In this document: positions 1 through 5,731 of the stretch, in pieces
How the letters are laid out: each line of letters begins with the position of its first letter
How positions within the stretch are numbered: position 1 is the stretch's first letter
Assembly (NCBI GenBank): GCA_013042765.1
Contig: JABDPP010000026.1
Span: 1 to 5,731 of the forward strand
DNA from: Litoreibacter sp.
GTDB lineage: Bacteria > Pseudomonadota > Alphaproteobacteria > Rhodobacterales > Rhodobacteraceae
Length of the DNA stretch: 5,731 nt
Direction: 5' to 3'
Translations under genes and position numbers: made by a program
Notes under the pieces: model-generated
Seen by the model: the letters and a program-made list of their open reading frames with translations, nothing else
What the model was told of the DNA's origin: nothing
Database searches by the model: none

Positions 1-576
1 TTCGCACCCTTCGTGGGGGTCTTCCTTGCGCGGATTTCGCGGGGCCGGACCATTCGCGAGTACGTGTTGGGGGCGATGATCGTTCCGGCCATCATGTGCT
101 TCGTGTGGTTTGCCATCGTTGGTGGGACCGCGATTGACCTCGAGCTCAACGGTGCCGCCAATGGCGCCATCACGGGCGCGGGTCAGTCTGATCAGCTCTT
201 CGCGATGCTGGCGGTGATCCTCAGCGAAAACCTTGCCTGGATGATGTCGATCCTGATCGTGGTCCTGCTGCTCACCTACCTGGTGACCTCGGCAGACTCG
301 GCTGTTCTGATCATCAACACGATCAACGCGGCCGGCGACGAAGGCCCGAAGGCACGTCCGCACATCCTGTTCTGGGGTGCAGCCCTTGCGCTGGTTGTGG
401 GTGGCCTGATTGTGGCCGGTGGCCTCGGCGCCATTCAGACTGCTATGGTGATCGGCGCGTTGCCGTTCAGCTTCGTGATGGTTCTGATGGGGATCGCGCT
501 GGTCAAGGCGATCATCCGTGATGGACACCGTGAGAAGAACGGGATCCAGTCCACGATCGCGGAACCGGCGGAGTAA
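1..576 (+). CDS. BCCT-family transporter, C-terminal part (5' end outside the window)
   Basis: This is the C-terminal part of a secondary transporter of the betaine/choline/carnitine transporter (BCCT) family, an inner-membrane protein that imports quaternary-ammonium or related compatible solutes such as betaine, choline, carnitine or DMSP. The reading frame is open from base 1, so the start lies upstream; 191 codons of a usual total of roughly 500-560 are visible. Family hallmarks are the cytoplasmic loop APFVGVFLARISRGRTIRE near the start of the fragment and the TSADSA motif at fragment residues about 96-101, inside a long hydrophobic segment. Hydrophobic stretches at about residues 23-41, 70-95, 120-143 and 147-170 fit the last membrane helices. 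The tail is short and charged. The substrate cannot be read because the tryptophan-rich binding helix lies upstream. A strong terminator follows, so the gene ends its transcript and is probably independent of the next genes. Confidence 0.93.
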   Translation, partial: FAPFVGVFLARISRGRTIREYVLGAMIVPAIMCFVWFAIVGGTAIDLELNGAANGAITGAGQSDQLFAMLAVILSENLAWMMSILIVVLLLTYLVTSADSAVLIINTINAAGDEGPKARPHILFWGAALALVVGGLIVAGGLGAIQTAMVIGALPFSFVMVLMGIALVKAIIRDGHREKNGIQSTIAEPAE

Positions 577-611
577 TCTGAACCGCTCTGGTATCACACC
601 AAATCCAACAG

Positions 612-645
612 AAAGCCCCGGCTCACAGCCGGGGCTTTTTCCTTT
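612..645 (+). terminator. Rho-independent terminator after the BCCT gene
   Basis: A perfect 11-bp inverted repeat (AAAGCCCCGGC at 612-622 and GCCGGGGCTTT at 628-638) encloses a 5-base loop, TCACA. It runs into a T-rich tract (TTTTTCCTTTT, 636-646). It lies 35 bases after the transporter stop codon. The GC-rich stem followed by T residues is the classic intrinsic terminator form. It separates the transporter from the block starting at 783. Confidence 0.92.
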
Positions 646-690
646 TGCGTCAGAGCTTTGTGCGTAAAGCTTGCCAAATGAGCGGGGCAA

Positions 691-718
691 TTGATCCGGG
701 GCAAGGACGCGGTACAAA
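691..718 (+). promoter_or_regulatory. Possible promoter for the desulfurase-like/photolyase pair
   Basis: The 137 bases between the terminator and the ATG at 783 must hold the promoter for the downstream pair. The best candidate is TTGATC (691-696), 16 bases, then TACAAA (713-718), each matching four of six sigma-70 consensus positions. The same site contains TGATCC (692-697), which resembles the -35 element I recall for the Rhodobacter sphaeroides sigma-E (RpoE) regulon. The spacing to a -10 element is not ideal for that factor. A second AT-rich box, TATAAG (727-732), could be an alternative -10, but no good -35 lies at the right distance from it. Assignment is tentative. Confidence 0.3.
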
Positions 719-782
719 AATTCCTGTATAAGCGTGCCGTTCGCCTTGTGCTTCACACAGCTTTGCCATTCAATCGAGAGCC

Positions 783-2006
783 ATGACCCTAGATATCGAC
801 TTCGTGCGGGCCCAGTTTCCCGCCTTCTCCGAACCCTCTCTTGAGGGGCATTGTTTCTTTGAGAACGCGGGCGGATCTTACACCTGCCAGCCGGTGATCG
901 ACCGGCTGACGCGCTTTTACACTCAGCGCAAGGTCCAGCCCTATGCGCCCTACGAGGCGTCGCGTCTCGCGGGAGAGGAGATGGACGAGGCGCGCAACCG
1001 CCTCTCAGCCATTCTGGGCGTGCTGCCCCATGAGCTCAGTTTTGGGCCGTCGACCACGCAAAACACCTATGTGCTGGCGCAGGCCTTCCGGAAGTGGATG
1101 AAGCCGGGGGACGCGATCATCGTCACCAACCAGGATCACGAGGCCAATTCGGGGCCGTGGCGGCGTCTGGCCGATGAGGGCTTTGAGCTGCTGGAGTGGC
1201 GGATCGACCCGGAAACGGGACATCTCGATCCCGCCGCGCTGGACGATCTGCTGGACGAGCGCGTGCGGCTTGTCTGCTTTCCGCATTGCTCCAACGTCGT
1301 GGGTGAGATCAACGACGTGAAGGCGATCACCGATAAGGTCCATGCAGCGGGAGCTGTGACCTGTGTCGACGGGGTAAGCTATGCCCCGCACGGGCTGCCC
1401 GATGTGGGGCATCTGGGCGCCGATATCTACTTGTTTTCCGCCTACAAGACCTACGGGCCGCATCAGGGGATCATGGTGATCCGCGAGGAGCTGGGCATGA
1501 AGCTGCCCAATCAGGGGCACTATTTCAACGCCGACAGCCTTTACAAACGGTTCACGCCGGCGGGTCCGGATCACGCGCAGGTGGCGGCTTCGGCCGGGAT
1601 GGCGGATTACATCGATGCGCTTTACGGACATCACTTCGACGGGCAGGCGACCTCGGCAGGTCGGGGCGAGGCGGTCCATGACCTGATGCGCGCGCATGAG
1701 CAGAAGCTTTTACAGCCTCTCCTTGATTACCTGGGGGAGCGGAACTCCGTCCGTTTGCTCGGACCGGATGATGCGAGCCGTCGCATGCCCACGGTCGCGG
1801 TTGACCTTCAGGCGCCGGGTGACGGGATCGCGGCGGAACTTGCGGCGCATGGCATCATGGCCGGAGGCGGCGATTTCTACGCGGTGCGTGCGCTCGAAGG
1901 GATGGGTATCGACACCGGAAAAGGCGTGTTGCGCATGTCTTTCGTGCATTACACGGCACCCGAGGAGGTTGACCGGCTGATCGCCGCCCTAGATCAAGTG
2001 CTGTAA
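783..2006 (+). CDS. Cysteine-desulfurase-like PLP enzyme (class V aminotransferase fold)
   Basis: This 407-residue protein has the fold-type I, class V aminotransferase pattern and most resembles the 'cysteine desulfurase-like' (VC1184-type) family, related to SufS/NifS but of unsettled function. Visible features are an N-terminal FFENAGGSY (about 25-33) of the start-of-domain type, a PLP-ring-stacking histidine in NQDHEAN (H119), the PLP-N1 aspartate in CVDGVSYAPH (D196), the Schiff-base lysine in SAYKTYGPHQG (K222), and a likely carboxylate-binding arginine in VLRMSFVHY (R384). The region where SufS carries its persulfide cysteine reads GGGDFYA (361-367) and has no cysteine, so true desulfurase activity is doubtful. 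The ATG start gives a normal N-terminus; only a weak GAGAG precedes it. The photolyase gene follows 26 bases after the stop, suggesting cotranscription. A cytosolic lyase or transaminase role on a small amino acid is possible; the substrate is unknown. Confidence 0.9.
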   Translation: MTLDIDFVRAQFPAFSEPSLEGHCFFENAGGSYTCQPVIDRLTRFYTQRKVQPYAPYEASRLAGEEMDEARNRLSAILGVLPHELSFGPSTTQNTYVLAQAFRKWMKPGDAIIVTNQDHEANSGPWRRLADEGFELLEWRIDPETGHLDPAALDDLLDERVRLVCFPHCSNVVGEINDVKAITDKVHAAGAVTCVDGVSYAPHGLPDVGHLGADIYLFSAYKTYGPHQGIMVIREELGMKLPNQGHYFNADSLYKRFTPAGPDHAQVAASAGMADYIDALYGHHFDGQATSAGRGEAVHDLMRAHEQKLLQPLLDYLGERNSVRLLGPDDASRRMPTVAVDLQAPGDGIAAELAAHGIMAGGGDFYAVRALEGMGIDTGKGVLRMSFVHYTAPEEVDRLIAALDQVL

Positions 2007-2032
2007 CCAACACTCCGGGCAAAGACAGGCAC

Positions 2033-3439
2033 ATGAGCGACACTCCGATCCTTTTCTGGTTCAGGCGGGATTTCCGGCTGGCCGATCACCGCGGGCTGAG
2101 TGCCGCAGTTGCGACCGGCCGCCCGGTGATCCCGGTTTTCATTCATGACGAAGTGGTGGAGAGCCATGGCGCCGCGCCGAAATGGCGTCTGGGCCTCGGT
2201 GCGGAGGTCTTTGACCACGCGCTGCGCGGGATTGGCTCACGGCTGGTGTTCCGGCGTGGGTCGGCGCTTGAGGTTTTGCGGGCGCTGGTGACGGAAACGG
2301 GGGCTGGGGCGGTGTATTGGTCGCGGGCCTACGATCCGCAGGCCGTTGCCCGCGATACCGCCGTCAAGGCCGGCATGACCGACGACGGCATCGACGCGCA
2401 GAGCCACGTGGGACATCTCTTGTTCGAGCCGTGGAGTGTGGAGACCAAGACCGGCGGCTTCTACAAGGTCTATACGCCGATGTGGAAGGCGGTGCGTGAC
2501 CGGGAACTGCCGGAGTGCCTGCCTGCGGTGAAGGCTTTGCGGGCGCCAGGCATTTGGCCGGAAAGTGAAAACATCGCGGACTGGCAGATGGGGCGGGAAA
2601 TGCAGCGCGGCGCGGCCGTGGTGGCGCGTCACGCGCGGGTTGGCGAGGCCGAAGCGCGCGCGCGGCTGGAGACCTTCATCGCCGAGCCGGTTCAGGACTA
2701 CGCGACCCAGCGCGATATTCCGTCCGTCCGAGGGACATCCGGCCTGTCGGAAAACCTGACCTATGGTGAGATTTCTCCCCTGGCCTGCTGGCATGCGGGC
2801 TGGCAGGCACTGCATGAGGGCAAGGGGGATGCGGAAGTGTTCCTCAAGGAGTTAGTCTGGCGCGAGTTCGCCTATCATCTCGTCTGGCACACGCCGCATA
2901 TACTGACGGAGAACTGGCGTCGAGAATGGGACAGCTTCCCGTGGTCGGAAGATGATGAAGCCGCGCTACGCTGGAAGCAGGGGCGGACAGGGATCCAGCT
3001 GGTAGATGCCGCCATGCGGGAGATGTATGTCACTGGCACCATGCACAATCGCGGCCGGATGATCGTGGCCTCCTACCTCACCAAGCACATGATGACCCAT
3101 TGGAAGGTGGGCCGCGACTGGTTCGAGGAGTGCCTGATCGACTGGGACCCGGCCTCTAACGCTATGGGGTGGCAATGGGCGGCCGGATCCGGCCCTGATG
3201 CGGCGCCCTATTTCCGTGTCTTCAACCCGGATACCCAGGCGGAGAAATTCGATAAAACAAGGGAATACAGGGCGAAGTTTATAGGCGAATTGTTCCGCCA
3301 TCACGGCCCGGAGGCCAAGGAATATTTCGCGGCCATCCCCGAAAGCTGGGGCCTGTCGATCGACAGGCCTTACCCCAAACCACTTGTGCCGCTTGATGTG
3401 GGACGTGACCGAGCGCTTGCCGCCTACAAGGCGCGGTGA
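2033..3439 (+). CDS. phrA: Deoxyribodipyrimidine photolyase (cryptochrome/photolyase family)
   Basis: This 468-residue flavoprotein is a DNA photolyase, which uses blue/near-UV light and reduced FAD to split UV-induced cyclobutane pyrimidine dimers. The length matches E. coli PhrB (472). The N-terminal alpha/beta antenna-binding domain starts with ILFWFRRDFRLADH (6-19). The C-terminal FAD-binding domain begins near residue 270 (ELVWREFAYHL) and includes RTGIQLVDAAMREM, TGTMHNRGRM and NAMGWQWAAGSGPDAAPYF. By alignment from memory with E. coli, the electron-transfer tryptophan triad is intact as W304, W357 and W380 (E. coli W306, W359, W382), and N376 matches the flavin-N5 asparagine N378. These residues favour an active class I-type CPD photolyase over a pure sensor, although the family also contains cryptochromes. 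Only a weak AGG precedes the ATG, so expression may depend on coupling with the upstream gene. The symbol follows R. sphaeroides phrA and is used by analogy. Confidence 0.94.
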   Translation: MSDTPILFWFRRDFRLADHRGLSAAVATGRPVIPVFIHDEVVESHGAAPKWRLGLGAEVFDHALRGIGSRLVFRRGSALEVLRALVTETGAGAVYWSRAYDPQAVARDTAVKAGMTDDGIDAQSHVGHLLFEPWSVETKTGGFYKVYTPMWKAVRDRELPECLPAVKALRAPGIWPESENIADWQMGREMQRGAAVVARHARVGEAEARARLETFIAEPVQDYATQRDIPSVRGTSGLSENLTYGEISPLACWHAGWQALHEGKGDAEVFLKELVWREFAYHLVWHTPHILTENWRREWDSFPWSEDDEAALRWKQGRTGIQLVDAAMREMYVTGTMHNRGRMIVASYLTKHMMTHWKVGRDWFEECLIDWDPASNAMGWQWAAGSGPDAAPYFRVFNPDTQAEKFDKTREYRAKFIGELFRHHGPEAKEYFAAIPESWGLSIDRPYPKPLVPLDVGRDRALAAYKAR

Positions 3440-3497
3440 CGGACGGATCCACAGCGCAAAGTGATTTACTCCAGGAAAATGGGGCCTCTGAATTGTC

Positions 3498-3525
3498 TTG
3501 AGCGAACTCAGGCTATGTGTCTAAT
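3498..3525 (+). promoter_or_regulatory. Possible sigma-70-type promoter for the CFA-like gene
   Basis: The photolyase-CFA gap (3440-3570) contains TTGAGC (3498-3503), a 16-base spacer, and TCTAAT (3520-3525), matching four and five of six consensus positions. Transcription would start near 3532, leaving a leader of about 40 bases before the GTG at 3571. This position would exclude the earlier GTG at 3517 as a start. A short imperfect hairpin (CTTGAG, CGAA loop, CTCAGG; 3497-3512) overlaps the spacer but has no T-tract. No terminator is seen after the photolyase, so read-through from upstream is also possible. Confidence 0.35.
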
Positions 3526-3558
3526 TTAGTGGCCAAATATTCTGTGGCTGGAACCAGT

Positions 3559-3564
3559 AAGGAA
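3559..3564 (+). promoter_or_regulatory. Ribosome binding site deciding the CFA-like gene start
   Basis: AAGGAA lies six bases before the GTG at 3571, a near-ideal Shine-Dalgarno sequence and spacing. The earlier in-frame GTG codons at 3517 and 3529 have no comparable purine-rich site upstream, so this site points to 3571 as the true start. Confidence 0.7.
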
Positions 3565-3570
3565 CAAGAC

Positions 3571-4782
3571 GTGACGATACTGACGACGACCGAGGGGCAG
3601 GCAGGACTTCCCAGATATTTTGCCCAGGCCTTCGCGACTGCCCAGAAGATGAAATACGGCCGCCTGGATATGAAGCTGGAAGACGGCCGGATGTTTCGGG
3701 CCGAAGGGGCGGAGCCCGGCCCGGTCGCGGAATTCGTTGTCCACAATGACGATCTGTTCGCCCGTCTGATCCGCGAAGGCGATCTGGGGTTTTGTGACGC
3801 TTACCTTGATGGATGGTGGAGTACGCCGGACCTGCAGGCCTTCATGGACCTCGTGCACGCGGACAACGACGACGTTTATGACGGCTATCCCGGCATGGGG
3901 CTTGTGCGGGCCTATGAAAAACTGAGATTCTGGATGCAGCGCAATTCCATGACGCAGGCGAAGAAGAACATCAGCTACCATTACGATCTGGGCAATGACT
4001 TCTACGCGCTCTGGCTCGACGACAGCATGACTTATAGCTCAGCTTACTTTAAGACGGGGCAGGAGAGCCTTGAAAAGGCACAGGAAAATAAATACGTGAG
4101 TATGGTTGATCAGATTGGTGCACAGCCCGGCGACCACGTTCTTGAGATCGGCTGCGGCTGGGGCGGGTTTGCCGAATACGCCGCGCGTGAGCGCGGATTA
4201 AAGGTGACGGGGCTGACGATCTCGCAGGAACAACATGATTTCGCGGTTGAGCGGATCGCGAAAGCGGGGCTCAGCGACCTGGTTGAGATCAAGTTGCAGG
4301 ACTACCGTGAGGAAAAAGGCACATATGACGGCATCGCCTCGATCGAGATGTTCGAGGCCGTGGGCGAGAAATACTGGCCGGTCTATTTCAACACGGTGCG
4401 CGATCGTCTCAAGCCAGGTGCAAACGCTACGTTACAGATCATAACGGTACAGGATCGGCGTTGGGATGTTTACAAGCGAGGCGTTGATTTTATTCAGAAA
4501 TATATCTTTCCGGGTGGAATGCTGCCCTGTCCCTCGGTGCTGCGCGGCGAGGTCGAAAAAGCAGGTTTGAACGTTCGCAATTCGATCGAGTTTGGGGACA
4601 GCTACAGCCAGACGCTGCGCCGCTGGCACCATACTTTCAACGAGAAATGGGACGATGTTGCGAGCCTCGGCTTTGACGAGCGCTTCCGCCGGATGTGGAA
4701 TTTTTATCTGACCTCTTGCGCGTCGACCTTCTGGTGTGGAAACTGCGACGTAACGCAGATAACGATAACGAGGCCCGAGTAG
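3571..4782 (+). CDS. cfaA: Cyclopropane-fatty-acyl-phospholipid synthase family methyltransferase
   Basis: This SAM-dependent enzyme of the CFA synthase/mycolic-acid methyltransferase family should transfer a methyl(ene) group to the double bond of unsaturated acyl chains in membrane phospholipids. From GTG 3571 it has 403 residues. Visible motifs are ISYHYDLGNDFYALWLDDSM (134-153), SAM motif I VLEIGCGWGG (190-199), GLTISQEQ (214-221), SIEMFEAVGEKYW (257-269) and QKYIFPGGMLPCP (309-321). Compared from memory with E. coli Cfa, the bicarbonate ligands E239 and Y317 are kept (E262, Y345), but C139 is serine (S157) and H266 is glutamine (Q289). It could therefore be a methylase rather than a cyclopropanating enzyme. 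The C-terminus carries C383 and a CxxC (C389, C392). An open extension to GTG 3517 would add 18 residues but lacks a ribosome site. trgA follows 6 bases after the stop, indicating an operon. The symbol is by analogy to the R. sphaeroides gene I recall next to phrA. Confidence 0.88.
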   Translation: MTILTTTEGQAGLPRYFAQAFATAQKMKYGRLDMKLEDGRMFRAEGAEPGPVAEFVVHNDDLFARLIREGDLGFCDAYLDGWWSTPDLQAFMDLVHADNDDVYDGYPGMGLVRAYEKLRFWMQRNSMTQAKKNISYHYDLGNDFYALWLDDSMTYSSAYFKTGQESLEKAQENKYVSMVDQIGAQPGDHVLEIGCGWGGFAEYAARERGLKVTGLTISQEQHDFAVERIAKAGLSDLVEIKLQDYREEKGTYDGIASIEMFEAVGEKYWPVYFNTVRDRLKPGANATLQIITVQDRRWDVYKRGVDFIQKYIFPGGMLPCPSVLRGEVEKAGLNVRNSIEFGDSYSQTLRRWHHTFNEKWDDVASLGFDERFRRMWNFYLTSCASTFWCGNCDVTQITITRPE

Positions 4783-4788
4783 TCTTTC

Positions 4789-5232
4789 ATGCCCACTTCA
4801 GCCAAGCTCGTTGCAGCTCTCATAATGGCGATTACGGGATTTTTGACCGCTGACGCGGTGCGAGCCCATTTGCCTGAGGCGATGCCGGCGAAGCAGTTGG
4901 CGATCTGGTCGGTTGTGATCCCGCTGATTTGCGGTTGGCGTGTGACCGGACGTGTGATCCGGCGGGGCGGCTATGTACATGCAATCAACCAGGGCTACTA
5001 CATTCTGGCCGTATCGATCTTCTTTACGATATTTGCCTTTTCCGCCGCGGACATGATCAAGCGCTCCACCCGGAAGCTTTACGACGGGCCGACGGATGCG
5101 ATCGTCAGCATGTTCGGCATCGCGATCGAAATGGGCCGGTTGCTGATCTTCCCCGGTCCGCTGATGACACTTCTGGTCGGTGGGCTTTTGTGTGGGCTCA
5201 TCAGCAAATGGGCCGACCGCAAGTGGGGGTAG
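4789..5232 (+). CDS. trgA: TrgA-family membrane protein (tellurite-resistance associated)
   Basis: This 147-residue, strongly hydrophobic protein resembles TrgA, a small inner-membrane protein found mainly in Rhodobacteraceae and named from a Rhodobacter sphaeroides locus needed for full tellurite resistance; its biochemical role is unknown. It opens MPTSAKLVAA, the usual TrgA type of beginning. Hydrophobic segments at about residues 6-24, 36-49, 68-87 and 118-138 suggest four membrane helices, with a weaker one near 104-117. Basic loops at 51-59 (RVTGRVIRR) and 90-96 (KRSTRKL) suggest cytoplasmic faces. There are no recognisable catalytic motifs. The start is six bases after the upstream stop with only a poor ribosome site, so translation is probably coupled to the CFA-like gene. 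The end overlaps the trgB start. TrgA followed by a GGCT-domain TrgB is the arrangement seen in R. sphaeroides, which strengthens both calls. Confidence 0.82.
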   Translation: MPTSAKLVAALIMAITGFLTADAVRAHLPEAMPAKQLAIWSVVIPLICGWRVTGRVIRRGGYVHAINQGYYILAVSIFFTIFAFSAADMIKRSTRKLYDGPTDAIVSMFGIAIEMGRLLIFPGPLMTLLVGGLLCGLISKWADRKWG

Positions 5233-5731
5233 GCGCGGGCGCCACGCTCTTTTTCTACGGAACGCTGCGCGACATTGACCTTCTTGAAGTTGTGATTGGC
5301 CGCGCGGTCGCGCCGCTGTCAGCCCAGCTGCCGGGATATGCGGTGTTCTGGGCCGCGGGGCAGGACTTCCCGATGATATCCCAAGAGGCCGGTTTGCGGG
5401 CCGAGGGTATCATCCTAAAGGATGTGACGCCCGATGAAGTGGCCCGTCTGGATTATTACGAACTGCCCTACGGATACTTTCTGATAGAAGTTACTGTTGA
5501 GACCGCGAACGGGCCGCTCGCAGCGCAGGTTTACATGCCTGAACCAAGCATACTGAAGCGTGGAGCGCTCTGGTCGCTGGAGGACTGGCAGGTCCGCTTC
5601 GGTCCGCTTATGCGTGAAGCTGCGCAAGAAATCATGAACAGTCAGGGCGTGCTGAGCGCCTCGGAGGTGGCGGCGCGGTCAGGGGTCATTGAAACCCGGG
5701 CGCAGGCTCGGCTCAACGCGCGCGCCTATCG
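5208..5731 (+). CDS. trgB: TrgB: gamma-glutamylcyclotransferase-like domain protein, 3' end cut by the window
   Basis: The frame is open from ATG 5208 to the last base (174 full codons), so the gene continues beyond the window. The visible part is a GGCT/AIG2-like domain: the substrate-loop motif LFFYGTLRD (about residues 14-22), then LPGYAVFWAAGQDFPMI, EGIILKDVTPDEVARLDYYE and GYFLIEVTVET, where the LDYYE segment is the usual end-of-core motif. GGCT domains release 5-oxoproline from gamma-glutamyl compounds, including glutathione breakdown products. A helical linker (about 110-174) ends in RAQARLNARAY. As known for TrgB, a NUDIX hydrolase domain should follow outside the window; this is not seen. 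ATG 5208 overlaps trgA by 25 bases; GTG 5223 would overlap by 10 and begins closer to the domain. Neither has a good ribosome site, which suggests coupling to trgA. Confidence 0.82.
   Translation, partial: MGRPQVGVGAGATLFFYGTLRDIDLLEVVIGRAVAPLSAQLPGYAVFWAAGQDFPMISQEAGLRAEGIILKDVTPDEVARLDYYELPYGYFLIEVTVETANGPLAAQVYMPEPSILKRGALWSLEDWQVRFGPLMREAAQEIMNSQGVLSASEVAARSGVIETRAQARLNARAY

Noticed and set aside
1005..1697. 230-codon open frame on the minus strand inside the desulfurase-like gene
   Set aside because: It lies wholly opposite a well-recognised gene, its translation is rich in Arg/His/Pro/Val without any family motif, and such shadows are usual in high-GC DNA.
2237..2815. 192-codon open frame on the minus strand inside the photolyase gene
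   Set aside because: It is antisense to conserved photolyase sequence, with Arg/His/Pro-rich composition and no recognisable domain.
3440..3497. GGATCC (3445-3450) and TGATTT (3462-3467) considered as sigma-E -35 boxes for the CFA-like gene
   Set aside because: Neither matches TGATCC exactly and no convincing -10 lies at a proper distance.
3497..3512. Hairpin CTTGAG-CGAA-CTCAGG considered as a photolyase terminator
   Set aside because: The stem is only 6 bp with one G-T pair and is not followed by a T-tract.
3515..3529. Four-codon ATG frame before the CFA-like gene considered as a leader peptide
   Set aside because: It has no ribosome site, probably lies at or upstream of the predicted transcript start, and has no attenuator structure around it.
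3526..3981. 151-codon minus-strand frame opposite the CFA-like gene start
   Set aside because: No family motif, no ribosome site, and it overlaps the conserved coding strand.

Overview
The window is a gene-dense stretch from an alphaproteobacterium, most likely of the Rhodobacterales (Rhodobacter/Roseobacter group). The evidence is the high-GC coding style, a TrgA/TrgB pair (a family typical of Rhodobacteraceae), and a photolyase gene next to a cyclopropane-fatty-acid-synthase-type gene, as I recall for phrA and cfaA of Rhodobacter sphaeroides. All genes lie on the + strand. No tRNA, rRNA, CRISPR array, insertion sequence or phage gene is visible.

Layout. Bases 1-576 hold the C-terminal third of a BCCT-family transporter, closed by a strong rho-independent terminator at 612-645. 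A roughly 140-base leader follows, with a possible promoter containing a TGATCC box. A cotranscribed-looking pair comes next: a PLP enzyme of the cysteine-desulfurase-like (class V aminotransferase) family (783-2006) and, 26 bases later, a DNA photolyase (2033-3439). A 131-base gap with a promoter-like sequence leads to a CFA-synthase-family methyltransferase, which I start at GTG 3571 rather than at the longer GTG 3517 option. Six bases after its stop comes trgA (4789-5232), a small membrane protein. It overlaps trgB (5208 to the window end), whose visible part is a gamma-glutamylcyclotransferase-like domain.

How the genes may work together. Photolyase (UV damage repair), a membrane-lipid methyltransferase, and TrgA/TrgB (linked to tellurite resistance in R. 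sphaeroides) read as a light/oxidant/envelope-stress neighbourhood. In R. sphaeroides, phrA and cfaA belong to the sigma-E (RpoE-ChrR) singlet-oxygen response. Shared control here is an inference; the only sequence hint is the TGATCC element upstream of the first gene of the block.

I see no clearly new multi-gene system. The points most worth checking are the loss of the catalytic-cysteine loop in the desulfurase-like protein, two substitutions at bicarbonate-ligand positions in the CFA-like enzyme, and the possible regulation of the block.
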